Assembly: GCA_002221725.1 (NCBI GenBank)
Contig: NJFT01000345.1
Coordinates: forward strand, 1 to 29,492
Direction: 5' to 3'
Origin: Scedosporium boydii
Taxonomy: Eukaryota; Ascomycota; Sordariomycetes; Microascales; Microascaceae
DNA: 29,492 nucleotides
In this document: in pieces, positions 19,187-29,492 of the stretch
Position numbering within the stretch: position 1 is the stretch's first letter
Layout of the letters: each line of letters starts with the position of its first letter
Position numbers and translations under genes: made by a program
Notes under the pieces: generated by a model
What the model was told of the DNA's origin: nothing
The model's database searches: none
Seen by the model: only the letters and a program-made list of their open reading frames with translations

Positions 19187-21341
19187 CTAGCTAGCAAAAC
19201 GGAAATCCAACCTTCTACTTCCACTATCCGCTTCCTTCTCGAGATACTTGAGTTTCTCGTCATCACTAAGCGCAGCCCATTTCTTATCGCGGGACTTGTT
19301 CCTCCATACGTAGTACAATTTCGCGGCGATGTAGAGAACGGTGTTATAGGCCACCAGCCCCAGCAGGATCGAATTTCCACGCCTGTACAGAGGAGCGTCG
19401 TCGGCTCTGTAAATATTGCTGGCTATCACCTGTGCGATCTGAACAAAGATATTGTACATGGCCGCAGAGACTGTTCGGCCGCGTACACTGTTGGAATTCC
19501 TGGAGGCGAGACCAACTTGGATGGCGTGTGCTAGAGAGTTCACCTTGTTAGTCTCTGACTCAAGGGAGGTATTGAGGCTCTCCTTCCCAAACTTACAGAG
19601 TGGCTTTCCGATGAGAAGAGTGAGGATTCCCCACGTTGTCCACCTCGACTTTGTGGGATCGTAGGCCACGCGCAGCCAGATCAGGAGCGGAAGACTCCAA
19701 ATCTGAGGTAGCACAGACCAGAGTAGAAGCTGCTTGGAGCGTTCGGCAACCCATAAGAGTACCATCATCGTAATGACTGAGTTGATGTCAGCGTTTGAAA
19801 TGAAAGACAAAGCCACAATATACAAGCTGCCACTTACTTCCAAGGACCTGCGCGGGGATGGTGAGCAAGTTCGTCTGGAAGACATTGAAGCCCATTTGCC
19901 TTCAAATATCTATTAGCATTGTTACAGTTTAATAAGTTACTTTTGTATCGCTTACCTTAGTGACAGAGTCAAGTATTGTCTTGGTGGCATTCCAGGGACC
20001 AGGAAAGTAAGACCGATGAGGTAGATTGGCCACAGATCGAAATCCAAGATGCTCTTGAACAGCAGCTTGGGGGTGATGGCCTGTCTGTTGTGCATGGAAC
20101 CCTTGGTGGGGTCATCCCTGATGATACGGTTGACCATAATGACCTCCTCCCTGTATAGAAAATGTTAGTTTCCACCTAGGAGCTAACGGGGTGGGATGCG
20201 CCTTTCAGTTGCCTACCTCTCATTGAACCATCCCTTCTTTCCGCGCAGCAGACTGGCGGTCTGGGTAGGGCTGGGCGGCATCAGAATGAAAGAGATGATA
20301 CCGATCACCAAAGTAAAGAGTCCCTCGATCAAGAACAACCATCTCCATCCCTCATGTCCGAGAACACCGCGCATTTGGAGCAAACCAGCAGCCGCAAGAG
20401 CGGCGATGATGTCTGCGACGGTCATGGACAGCCAGAAAAAGCCAAGTCTAAGTGTCATCTCATGATGTTTATAAAAATACGAGAGGTAAAGAATGATCTT
20501 CACTGCTCGTCAGTACGGGTTTGGCCGATGCCGTCATCCAGAGGCAATATAGGAAGATTGACTTACGTCTGGGATGAAACCGCCCTGTAGGAGACCTAGA
20601 AGGGCCCGACAGGCAAGGAACGATGACCTGCCGGAGAGCCTGAACTGGCAGGCGGCAACAATGGACCAGAGAGTCAACTGTGCGGGAATCCAACGATCTG
20701 GACCAAGCTTCTTAGATATGAGCTGAGACGGCAGCTCAGCTGACAAGAAGGAGGCAAAGAAGACAGTGTTGCCAAGGTTGTAATCTAGAGAAGGACTAAG
20801 TCAGCATGGTCTTCGCGAGCCGGCTGCCGTAGCTCTAAAATTCAGCACATCTCACTCACCATTTGTCGTTAGCTTCAAGTCGTCGAGAAGATTGTCAGAG
20901 ACCGCCTGACCAAGGTTTGCACGATCGATCTCCAGGCCGACAAACATGATACACGCCCATATCATGATCTTCCAGTCAATCTTCCGCACCAACTTGGTCT
21001 CTTCTCCCCAGGTCCATCGCGCAGAGGGGTCAAAACGATGGATGTTCTCCCTAAAATGAGATTAGAAGATTGGTCGAACGGTTGTACAGAGCAAGATATA
21101 CATACCAGTCGGAGCGTGGCTGATACTTTTCTGCCAAGACGGGGTTATCGTAGACGCTTGGCTGCGTCGCAATGGCATTTAGATCCTCACTCTTGATCTT
21201 CTTCTCCCAGAAAAACCGCCGTGTATCATTGAATGGCTTGCCGAGGGGAGCGACCTCAACGGTAGCATCATTCTTCTTCTCAACCGATTCCGCGTCGGAC
21301 GAGGAGTCACCATACTTGATTGATGAGATGACGGTCGCCAT
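19187..21341 (-). CDS. Dal5-type MFS permease (anion:cation symporter family), eight exons
   Basis: Minus-strand exons are 21341-21106, 21050-20860, 20784-20567, 20497-20217, 20150-19956, 19899-19838, 19776-19597 and 19530-19187. The seven introns are 55-75 nt, all GT..AG, and frames join throughout to 568 residues. Family marks include [11 protein letters not shown] in the first membrane span, [71 protein letters not shown] and [19 protein letters not shown], in the order of Dal5/Seo1/Yct1-like plasma membrane transporters of about 12 spans. The N-terminal 100 residues are polar and cytosolic. Its pairing with a TauD gene recalls yeast, where JLP1 lies near the Dal5-family cysteine transporter gene YCT1, so an organosulfur substrate is a reasonable inference. 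The third intron uses an AAG acceptor just after a CAG that would put a stop in frame. Confidence 0.9.
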
Positions 21342-21731
21342 ATTGGTCCTTTTTTGTATAAGCCAATAGTGAAAGGAGTAGCTGGCGTAGGCTATAATAG
21401 TGATAGATAAGAACCTTTAAGGCCGGGAACACATCCCTCTTTTGTCAGGCCCTGAGACGTAGGGAGGTAGAGTCGATAGAATTCTCGAAAGATAAACTTG
21501 GGAAATATTCCTTATAATAAAAATATATGATTGATATTATCTATTGCCGGCCGCGAGGACAGATTCGGAGGGGAAAGACAAAAGCTCAGGGTCCACATCC
21601 ATAGCCCCGAGAGGCAGAAAAGCGCTATCGGCATTCTTTCAATCAATTCAGCTCACAAAAAGTCAACCGAGCCAAAATGGCGGGATCCAGATCCATGGGA
21701 AAACCCAGGTCGCGATTTGGGAGGTTGTTCG

Positions 21732-21741
21732 ATGACGCCAT
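21732..21741. promoter_or_regulatory. Perfect CYS3/MetR-type palindrome ATGACGCCAT
   Basis: Matches ATGRYRYCAT at all ten positions and lies 391 bp upstream of the permease ATG. Together with the near-perfect site at a similar distance before the dioxygenase gene, it suggests shared control by sulfur limitation. Confidence 0.5.
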
Positions 21742-21744
21742 TTT

Positions 21745-24000
21745 TGTCCATACAAATGAAATGCATCTTGTTGTATCCGAGATGGTGGGTTCCGTCGTCG
21801 TTGAAGGACGAGCGGCACATACATGACTGAGGACCCCGTTTGGAAGATATGCAGATAGAGGTGACATTTCAAATTCCAACATAATGTACCCATGCTTGGA
21901 TAAGTGTTTACAAATAGGACATCCCAACGGTATGGGTATCGAGGGAGCCTTACGCCCCGTTCTCCGGAAGAGACTTGGGTGGCAACTTGACGCCAGTGTG
22001 CGGGCAAATTGTGTGCTCGAGAGTGAACATGGGCGAAGACGCGTCTTGTTAGCGAGGCTCGTTCGATTTCTTCCTTGGAAGAGCCTGTGGTGTGGTGTTA
22101 GTCGGGATATTCTTCCAACTCACGGGCATCGTGGGGAGGTGTTTAATACGACATGTCGCTCGTCAAGGACAGGGACCAGGGGCAGGGGCAGGGGCGGGCA
22201 GGAAACCCAACCCCCACTCCATGCAACCCAGGAATAGTCAACATGGGACTAGTGAGGCACATATCTGCTATCTCCGAATGTGGCATCTTCATTGGAAGAG
22301 ACGGCAAGGTGGCGGCGAGACGCAAAGCCGAGATTGGTGAACATGGACAGTTGACCTGGAGTAGGACACATGAATCCAGTTCTGGGCCCGGGCCATCCTC
22401 CCAATTCGGAGGGTAAACAGGGTGTTAATACCTAGCGTTGATGGCGTTTGCACCCCGTTCCCGATACGGACCTGTTACGGGGAGTGGATCCAGGGACCCA
22501 TAATCGAGAGCTAAGACCCTAGTCCTCTATCTTCCACTAAGCTTAGAATGCGGAACCAATGGGCAAATGAGCCCAGCCAAGGTGGTTGGCAGTAATCGAA
22601 ACGACAGGTGCGTTTATTGGCGAGCACGTCATTCGACCCCGCCTCTGGGGATTCTGGACCCTTGTTTTTGCTTAATTTCCGGAGTTAAGAATGGAATTTT
22701 TAGGATAGACGAAATGGCGGCGGACGTAGTGTATGAAGTACAGCAGCAAGCGAAATTTTGTGGCAATGCGAAGTCCAGCCTGGTGACCTGGTAGGAACGC
22801 GGTAAACTGAAGATGGCCCAAATTCCGACAACGGCCCCGCCGTACCGCGGTGGGGTTCTCCCGGAGTCGGAGCCGGGATTGGATGTCGCGACACAAGTCC
22901 ATCTTCCGGGTCGGAGGACCAAAGCCTTGATTCGTTTCTGGCGGTTACTCCTTATGAAAGAAAGTGCATAACGGAGAATCAAGGACCATTACAGTCATTC
23001 GCATGAGTTTGAAACTCTTCACTCTCTGTACCTCTGTATGATGAGAGTGTTCACGGCGAGTCGAGAGGATTGTTTGACTGTATGAATATTGTAACTGGTA
23101 CAGAAAAAGAATTGCGCCACACTCAGTGAGGATGGGAATCATGAAGTTAATATTAGTCAATAGTTATTGATTCAGTGCCTCAGTTGGGAGGCCAGGAGAC
23201 ATCGACACGGCCTCAAGGTTAATACTGCATCAAATGTGGTGGAGCGATGGCTTAGTAGTGACAGAGTATACTACGCCGATGCTTTCTGGTCCATTCAAGC
23301 CTAGAACCTATCTGCGTTTTCGCCGGAACAATGGACTAATCACTTACATCTATGGTCGTGCGTCGAAACAATCAGCATCGATTAATACGACGACTCGATT
23401 CAGACCAGGCAAACATTGACCCACGCCTCTAAAATCTACGCTTCAGCTCATGTAGGGCAGACCTAACTCCCGTCATTCTCCAGGAGTAAAAGCATGGCAA
23501 TTTCCAGCGCGAGGGCCATTCGCTGCCAGCGTCATTCCAGCTAGCACCTACTTAGATGCGAAAGCCCAGATGTAAATTTGTTTGGATTGTAAATAATTAT
23601 TAGACTTGTGTAGAAGCCATGCCGAGCATTCACTCTTGCCACGCTCCACCTGAATTTGATTTCTGCTTCTACACATTCTCACCCTTGTGTCGAACCATGT
23701 AGTGGACTGTGGGGAGCCAAGCGGGAGACACAACTCCTGCAAGCCACGGGGACGACGGCTCCATGGGGCAGAAATGTGTTGTTCCGGGTCGAGACGGAAA
23801 AGACGGAAAACAAGTAGTATCCCAAATGTCCTAGGGAATGAAGGCGACAGAAAAGGAGTTGTAGTATTGCAGCTGATAAGTGAATGAACAGTACCGGCTC
23901 AAACAAGTGAACTAAACCATGATACTCATCACTCCATAGCGCAGTCCTAGTAATAGAAAGCAGCTGAGTCCTACTCGCTTCGCACAAAAATAGATGAAAT
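21745..24000. other. Long intergenic stretch, no supported gene
   Basis: Frames up to about 120 codons occur on both strands but overlap each other, lack motifs and show no coherent splice joins. A G/A-rich run (GGGGCAGGGGCAGGGGCGGG near 22180) is the only notable low-complexity feature. Decayed genes or repeats may be hidden here, but I cannot show any. Confidence 0.35.
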
Positions 24001-24003
24001 AAA

Positions 24004-24435
24004 TTATTTTGGCAGATATTCGGCCAAGACTCCGATGTCACTACGGAGATCAACAGCAATGAAATTGCCCGCCTCAGTTTCTGTACTTGGAAGTAACATG
24101 AAGCTTATTTTAGTCCTCTCATGGAAGACGATATCAGAGCATATTGATACATCGCAACAAACTTGCCTCTGGGGACGGCCCGGGGTCGTTAAAAGACGGC
24201 ACCTAGTCTCTACGGAACGATTATTGCAACCTAGCTGGAAGGACGTAGGACTGGCGCAAGACACCGGGGTGCCTGAGGATACAGAGCCAGTGATTGATAA
24301 AGAGCTAGTTTTCGAGCTTATTAAAACTGCCGAAAACACAGCCATCGACCTCGCTGACTTACAGTCTCCCCACTCATTCTCAAGCCCACTTGCCGCCAGC
24401 TTGACTATGTAAGAGCCGCTGAGATCCCGTAGCAA
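24004..24435. other. Opposed open frames on both strands, unresolved
   Basis: Plus 24035-24412 (125 codons, ending AAENTAIDLADLQ-like then SLTM) and minus 24435-24004 (143 codons, ending NFIAVDLRSDIGVLAEYLPK) are both open over the same 380 bp. The plus frame meets a donor-like GTAAGA right at its end. Neither has a domain I recognise. At most one is coding. Confidence 0.2.
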
Positions 24436-24804
24436 TAGTGTATTCCTAGTCCTTGTCGGGGGTTGATGTTTTCACGATTCTTGCACCTGTAGGGAGCATG
24501 GCCGGGATAATATGTAACTTTAGAGCTATATAGTTCCAGGGGGTTATTTTTCAAACTCTTCTCAAATCGAGTATAATACAGGATGAACTCATCACTAGTT
24601 AATCCCGCGAAGCTGACGGACTCACTTAATTGGGTGCGGGTGTGCAGGACCGCAACTTGATTAGCGGACATAGAAATACTAAGCCCATGAGAATTCAAAT
24701 ACGGCCAAAGTCTACACTTTGTTAGGTCTACAAAACCGAAACACCGTGTCTAATTCGATAGTCCTACAGTCCTTCCAGACAAAGATAATACAAGGCCTTT
24801 TACT

Positions 24805-24898
24805 TCTTCTCCTCTTCTTTTTTTTCTTCTTTTTTTTCTTCTTCTTTTTCTTCTTCTTTTTCTTCTTCTTTTTCTTCTTCTTTTTCTTTTATTTTCCA
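24805..24898. repeat. Polypyrimidine TTC/T microsatellite
   Basis: About 90 bases of only C and T apart from the ends, largely 12-bp units TTTTTCTTCTTC repeated at least four times. It lies about 70 bp before a 19-base G run and just beyond the 3' end of the minus-strand membrane protein gene. Confidence 0.9.
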
Positions 24899-24963
24899 GT
24901 TTTATACAAGCAGCGAAGAGATGTAATTAATGAAAGATACAAACCTTAAGACAACGGCGGCCC

Positions 24964-24982
24964 GGGGGGGGGGGGGGGGGGG
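24964..24982. repeat. 19-base G homopolymer
   Basis: An uninterrupted G run preceded by CCC. It is prone to length error in sequencing and to slippage in vivo. It lies just outside the readthrough frame of the neighbouring gene, whose second stop is at 24992-24994. Confidence 0.9.
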
Positions 24983-24991
24983 CTAGAGGGG

Positions 24992-26173
24992 CTACTGGGG
25001 CAAGGGCTTGGTCTGGGAGAACAGGGCGCAGAGCCGGGCAAAATACTCTGGCCCAAGGAAAAAGACGACTGGGATAAGCCCAAGTAAGCTCCACCAGATA
25101 TCTTTCCCGATCGGGGAGCAAAGGAGTGCCGCCGAGACGGCAAACAAGACTACCACCAAAACTAACATATAACACACAAGCCGATCAGCAACCCCTGCCT
25201 ATTGAGGGTACCAGTCGGCCGCAGGTCGGCTGTCGAAGACGGCGTCGAGGTGACCCTGTATACATCGGGTAATCGGGCCGACGCACATAAGCAAAACAAG
25301 TTTCGCTAAGATGATACCCATCTTCACGGCCACCTTAGCGTCCTCGCCTTCTGTCTCCGGCCGAAAGAAGAGAAACGTGCCCGTTCCCGCAAGGACAGTG
25401 AGCCAAGCCGTTAAAAACACCAGATAGTCTATCTGGGGGGGCGGGGTGGACACGGACGCGGGAGTGGAGGAGGGCCGGGAGGGAGTAAAAACATTCCCGA
25501 AGGAGAAACAACGGCGGAGAGCCCTCTTCAATTTACTGGGCTTCCCGGAGGGCGTCTCTGGCTCCTTGCCCTTGGGGTCTTTTGGGGGTGTCTTGGGCTT
25601 TGGGGTCTCGGCGGTCTTGGGGACCTCTAGCTTCTTGCCCTTGGCGGCCTTGGCCGAGGATTCCTGAGGCGGCGCCGAGTCCGCGGAGGTCGGAGCGCGA
25701 CGGGAAAACCGGGTTTTGAAGAGGGCGAGGGGGTTGGGTGGGGAGCCTCGCTGATGGGCCGTCGTTGGAGTGATCTCGGCGGGTTTGGTTGCGGCGGGTT
25801 CGGCGGGTTTGGGGAGTTTAGTCGAGCGGGTGACCTCGGCCTTGTTCTTGACGGCTGCGGAGGCCTCGGCGGGGTGGGCGGCCTCGGTGGGACCGCTGGG
25901 CTTGGTGGGGCCGCCGGCTTCGGGGGGGTTGGTGCTCTTGGAGGAGGATACGACGGTCTTGGCGGCCTCGTCGACCTTGCCCTTGCCTTTGTCCTCATTC
26001 TTGAGGCCTGCAGAGACTTCGGCGGGCGCGGGCGCGTTGTCGGGCTCGAGGCCCATGGCTGGTTCGGCGTTCTTCACGACCTCCGGGGGGTTGGCGGGCT
26101 CCGGAGCCTTGGGGAGCGGGACCATCTCCAGTTGGGCGAAGTACTCGCCCGTGTTGGCGGCGGGGCCGGTCAT
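24992..26173 (-). CDS. Pro/Ala/Lys-rich membrane protein, interrupted by an in-frame TAG
   Basis: The minus-strand ATG at 26173 gives 324 residues to TAG at 25199-25201. The same frame then stays open for another 68 codons to a stop at 24992-24994 (393 residues in all). Residues 1-225 are low-complexity Pro/Ala/Lys/Glu/Thr, expected to be disordered. Then come basic KLKRALRRCF and two membrane segments (about 253-276 and 285-308). The part after the TAG adds two more segments, MLVLVVVLFAVSAALL and LLGLIPVVFFL. Four spans with a long cytosolic tail would be a coherent protein, so the TAG may be a recent mutation (CAG to TAG), a polymorphism, or read through; the codon before it is CAA. No known family recognised. 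The large plus-strand Gly-rich frames opposite are shadows. Confidence 0.6.
25199..25201 (-). other. In-frame TAG before two further membrane segments
   Basis: Reads CAA TAG GCA on the minus strand. The downstream frame is hydrophobic in two well-formed blocks, which is not expected of random 3' UTR. Confidence 0.7.
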
Positions 26174-26915
26174 CGTTCTGCGTTAATACGTTAATACGGT
26201 TAGTAGACAAAGACGAAGAGCACAGACGAATCACGGACACCAAAACTGCGGACAGGAGAGTCTGCGGAATGGGTCGTGTTATTTGTTATCCAAAAAAAGA
26301 GAAAAGCCAAAAGAAAAAAATCTCAATCAATCCAAAAGTTACGAAGTAGCCGGGGCGCGGGAGCAGACGTGAGAATTCGAAGATTGTAACTTGGTCACGT
26401 CTGGGTTGGTCTTCGATCGCGTCCCTCAAAACACCAAAATAATAATCAAGGATCGAGCAGGCTCTCGGGAAAACTCCGGCGGGAAGCGAATCGGTTGCCC
26501 GGCGTTGACACCTTGACCACGTCTGCCGCCTGGCTAACATCCAAGGTACTTTGGTGTGGCGGTCCGACGGGCCTGAGTCATCGAATTTCACACTCTGACC
26601 AAGTCAACATTGAAGGAGTGTGATTTTCCCTCGATCCACAGGAATTAGTAATTTCCTTTCCTGATCAACAACTGAAATTAATTCGTCAACTGGTCGCCAT
26701 TGTGTCGGAGTCTTTTGAGTCGTGCACAGTTGTCAGTGTCTGGCAAAACTTTTGGATGATCTGGAGCAAATACTCTATCAAGACACGTTCCTTTATTTTC
26801 TCTCAGGGCACTTCAGTGCGTGCGCTTTGGCACAATGGTACTTCACTATGGCGGATTTCTTAGCGAGTACTGACTTGTCTTGAAAGGGAAACCCTCTTTT
26901 CGACAATGGGGGCTG
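26174..26915. other. Promoter side of the membrane protein gene, no other gene
   Basis: TTAATACG is repeated near 26183-26198. Minus-strand frame 26286-26591 has no motif and lies where promoter or 5' UTR is expected. Nothing else supported. Confidence 0.4.
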
Positions 26916-27051
26916 GGAATACTGGAATACTGGAATACTGGAATACTGGAATACTGGAATACTGGAATACTGGAATACTGGAATACTGGAATACTGGAAT
27001 ACTGGAATACTGGAATACTGGAATACTGGAATACTGGAATATTGGAATACT
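26916..27051. repeat. 8-bp satellite (GGAATACT), 17 units
   Basis: Seventeen head-to-tail units of GGAATACT, nearly perfect; one unit has T for C near 27041. Three units make 24 bp, so both strands stay open and give false frames with eight-residue repeats. It lies about 270 bp upstream of the F-box gene ATG. Confidence 0.95.
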
Positions 27052-27322
27052 AAGATTAACGGACAGAGAAAAGGCAGTTCTTTTTTTTTCCTGCGGAATG
27101 TGTGTTGCCGACCACAGATTCACACAAAGATGTGCTACTAGTGAACACTGTTGTGGGTTAGTGAGTCAGTGCAAGGGGGCCTCAACACGGCGCGCCCAGC
27201 CAACGGCCTCCTCGGTCTTAGGACTAGTCAGAGTAGTATAAAAACCTTATAGCCCCGTGTTAAGGTAGTAGTTCACCGCATGATTGTCTTTCTTTCTCTT
27301 TTTATACCGTTCTCTTACCCCA

Positions 27323-28618
27323 ATGAAGCAAACGAAAATGTTCGATCGCATTGTCGCCAAAGCTCGGGATTCCATGCTGCTCAGGTTACTAGATAGCCGT
27401 ATCCGACGCCAGCGCCGACAACAGACGGAAACGTACACGGGCACTGAGCTAGACCCTCCGCTGAGAGTAACCCTGGAGGAGCAACTGGCGGATCTAATTC
27501 GCTCGGGAGAGTTGTCTTCGAGCGTCTCACATCCCGATGAAAGTCCGCCGGCGTACTCTGATGTTCCGCGACCGGAGAATCCATCACGATGTGTTCCTAC
27601 TCTGGACAAACTTCCTCTCGAGTTGATACTGGCCATCGCAGAAAATCTTAGTCGTCTGGACCAAGCGGCGCTGGCACTTGTTAGCCGCACAATCCTGCAA
27701 AGCCTCGGTCGTGACTCGCTACTTCTAAATGCCCAAGCTAAGTGGCATCTCCTAGAACGCCTGGAACGAGATGGATTCCTTCCCGATCAAATACTCTGCT
27801 CCAGCTGTGAGATCTTCCATCTCCCCAGCCTCCCAAAGCAGTGGATTCGAAGTGGGGAAAATCAGGGATGTCGAGTCATTGGGGTTGGTGAACGTGCAAA
27901 TCTCGGCTGCGAAGCCGTGCCGCAGCAGTGCCCATCATCTTTCTCATGGAGCACTTTGGCGGCAATCACACGATCTTCACGACACGGGTGGAATAATTAC
28001 CCTCTGGATATAGTTTATGCCACCATGAAGTATTCCTATACTTTTCCCGGTTCGCCCGAGATTGAGGTCTGGGTCTACCAAGAACCCAAGATTGTCGACA
28101 CGGACCTCATACTTCGAACGGAGATATACCTATATTCTAAAGCCGGGCAATCCCCAGGCGAAACTGCGAGAATAGCGGAGGATTTTCGAGACGTATTAGA
28201 AGGTTACTACCCACTCTGGAACATATGTCCGCACCTCAACTGGTCCGAAGTGTGTTCCTACATGTTGCACGAGAGTGCGGAACGACAGGGAGGTGACGCT
28301 CTTAAGCGGCATGTATGCCTCTGGTCCCATGAGGTCGAATGTGTGGCCCCTGCATGTGGCTGGAGGGATGGTCTTGTGCCTACTTGGGCTTGTCCGTATT
28401 GCTTTGTAGAATGTGGGGTGATGAAAGGTCAAATACCGGATATTGCGGCGGGGAACTCGGTGGTTTTGGCTCGGTGGCAGGATTTTGGTGATGGCAGAAG
28501 AGTCCATGATGCAAAATGGAAGTCCAGCGTTTCCCCCGATGATAGGGAAATTCAAGCAGGCTGGGAGGGCGACCCTCCGGTTTCTCGATATGAGGGGAGG
28601 GAGTGCATTGGTGGCTGA
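27323..28618 (+). CDS. F-box domain protein, 431 residues, single exon
   Basis: The frame is open from before 27284, but the first ATG in it is at 27323 (MKQTKMFDRI); an ATG at 27338 is an alternative. A basic N-terminal segment is followed by SPPAYSD (PPxY, about residues 75-78), then an F-box at about 94-129 (LDKLPLELILAIAENL, then QAALALVSRTILQSLG) and LLERLERDGFLPDQILCSSCEIFHLP, which is typical of a large Eurotiales F-box family. The C-terminal half has scattered Cys and Trp (CPHLNW, CPYCFVECG). Expected role: substrate receptor of an SCF ubiquitin ligase; substrate unknown. Confidence 0.85.
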   Translation: MKQTKMFDRIVAKARDSMLLRLLDSRIRRQRRQQTETYTGTELDPPLRVTLEEQLADLIRSGELSSSVSHPDESPPAYSDVPRPENPSRCVPTLDKLPLELILAIAENLSRLDQAALALVSRTILQSLGRDSLLLNAQAKWHLLERLERDGFLPDQILCSSCEIFHLPSLPKQWIRSGENQGCRVIGVGERANLGCEAVPQQCPSSFSWSTLAAITRSSRHGWNNYPLDIVYATMKYSYTFPGSPEIEVWVYQEPKIVDTDLILRTEIYLYSKAGQSPGETARIAEDFRDVLEGYYPLWNICPHLNWSEVCSYMLHESAERQGGDALKRHVCLWSHEVECVAPACGWRDGLVPTWACPYCFVECGVMKGQIPDIAAGNSVVLARWQDFGDGRRVHDAKWKSSVSPDDREIQAGWEGDPPVSRYEGRECIGG

Positions 28619-29442
28619 GAGTTTAATATATCAAAGTGATGAATTGCCCTCTAAAGGTCTGTTCCCTGGCCCAAATTTGGTGGTACTCCGTACATGCGGA
28701 AGAACTCGGCCAAAGCCTCGGTGAACTTTTTGATACGAGGTACTTTGATGTAAATACGAATACAAAGGTAGTCGCCGGGGATTCTTCATCCTGCCCGGCC
28801 TCCCGTCCATAAAGTTCATGTCAATGAGAAAGGAATGTCATCAATATTACAGTGTGAGCGTGAACAGTAGGGCAAGTGTAAGTAAAGAGAGAGTGTAGGA
28901 TTGAAGTGTCACTCATCGCCTGTGGGAACAAACGTCGTTGTTCAGGGTGGCTCAGGAACGGAATTAAAAAACGGTGCGCTACTTGGCGGGAGATTCGGCA
29001 GCTCAGCCCAGCTGGCAACAGACCAGCACGGCCGCCAATATGCGTGTGTTTCCGTGATGATGGGAGAAAACCGTTATATTATTAACCAGGGCGAGATTAC
29101 GGGCGATTCATTAGGCAGCGTTCGGAAAAGGGTGGAAGGAAAAACTTGGGCTTCTAAAATACCACCGCGATCATCAAATTCAATCAACGACTTTCGTCTT
29201 TTCATCCAACTGATTGCTTGGTTTGAGATGTTCTATCAAATCCTCACTAATTCTACATTAGGATGATGATCCTGGTTGTTTTATTCCGGAAACATCCCCT
29301 TGCCCTCCTTGGAGGGATTTCAAGGTTTCCTGAGCCCGTTTCAGGCAACGTTTTTGAAGGGTGTGACTGAAGCTCAAAACAAACGCGACCAATTGCCTTT
29401 GCACCGCCGCAAAACCAATTTTGAATATCTACTCTCCCGTCT

Positions 29443-29444
<2 letters not shown>
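28619..29444. other. Downstream region, one weak open frame
   Basis: Plus frame 28901-29266 (121 codons, with GGRFGSSAQLATDQHGRQY and MMGENRYIINQGEITGDSLG) reads somewhat like protein, but I recognise no domain and no splice partners. Otherwise only the 3' side of the F-box gene. Confidence 0.25.

Positions 29445-29491
<47 letters not shown>
29445..29491. repeat. 47-base T homopolymer at the window edge
   Basis: Uninterrupted T run followed by a single G. It could be the reversed poly-A tail of a retroposed sequence lying beyond the edge, or the point where an assembly broke. Confidence 0.9.

Positions 29492-29492
<1 letters not shown>

Noticed and set aside
25754..26194. Plus-strand Gly-rich frames of about 140 codons
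   Set aside because: They are the complement of the Pro/Ala/Lys-rich coding region on minus; low complexity keeps several frames open.
26860..27241. Frames on both strands with eight-residue repeats
   Set aside because: They come from the 8-bp satellite, where three units make an open 24-bp period; the flanks are not protein-like.
27284..27322. Upstream extension of the second F-box gene
   Set aside because: The extra residues would start at TTG; the first ATG in frame is 27323.
1..29492. tRNA, rRNA or CRISPR arrays
   Set aside because: No T-loop-like GGTTCRANNCC with matching arms, no rRNA motifs, and the tandem repeats have no spacers.

Overview
The window looks like a gene-poor, repeat-rich stretch of a filamentous ascomycete genome (Pezizomycotina). 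The short introns (about 41-82 nt, one of 226 nt), the two fungal-type F-box proteins, the TauD dioxygenase with a Dal5-type permease, and the decayed Ty3/Gypsy copies fit Eurotiales or a close relative. The species cannot be read from sequence alone. The right edge ends in a 47-base T run, which may be a contig end.

Layout. 1-2780: decayed Ty3/Gypsy material on the minus strand (RNase H, integrase, a broken gag-like or unidentified reading frame). 3469-7614: one long UPF1-like superfamily 1 helicase gene on plus, with a spliced leader carrying 68-bp tandem repeats and one in-frame TAG. 7770-12350: a graveyard of partial helicase relatives on both strands, including an 88-bp tandem array made from a helicase segment. 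Two of the relics carry the same ~120-bp insert, each flanked by a 5-bp direct repeat. 13186-13632: a small secreted six-cysteine protein gene (minus, three exons), with a decayed fragment of a relative at 12416-12465. 15090-16436: F-box protein. 17018-18299 (TauD-type 2-oxoglutarate dioxygenase) and 19187-21341 (Dal5-type MFS permease): a same-strand pair, each with a CYS3/MetR-like palindrome about 360-390 bp upstream of its ATG, suggesting an organosulfur (sulfonate) uptake and breakdown module. 21.4-24.9 kb: no gene that can be supported, then a long pyrimidine tract and a G run. 24992-26173: Pro/Ala/Lys-rich membrane protein gene, again cut by one in-frame TAG. 26916-27051: 17 units of an 8-bp satellite. 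27323-28618: second F-box protein.

The strongest new observation is the 118-121 bp insertion sequence shared by two helicase relics. In the plus-strand relic, removing the insert with one copy of its 5-bp duplication restores a continuous reading frame across two conserved helicase blocks. All exon structures here were worked out by hand from splice signals and reading frames; no database search was run, so family names rest on recognised motifs.
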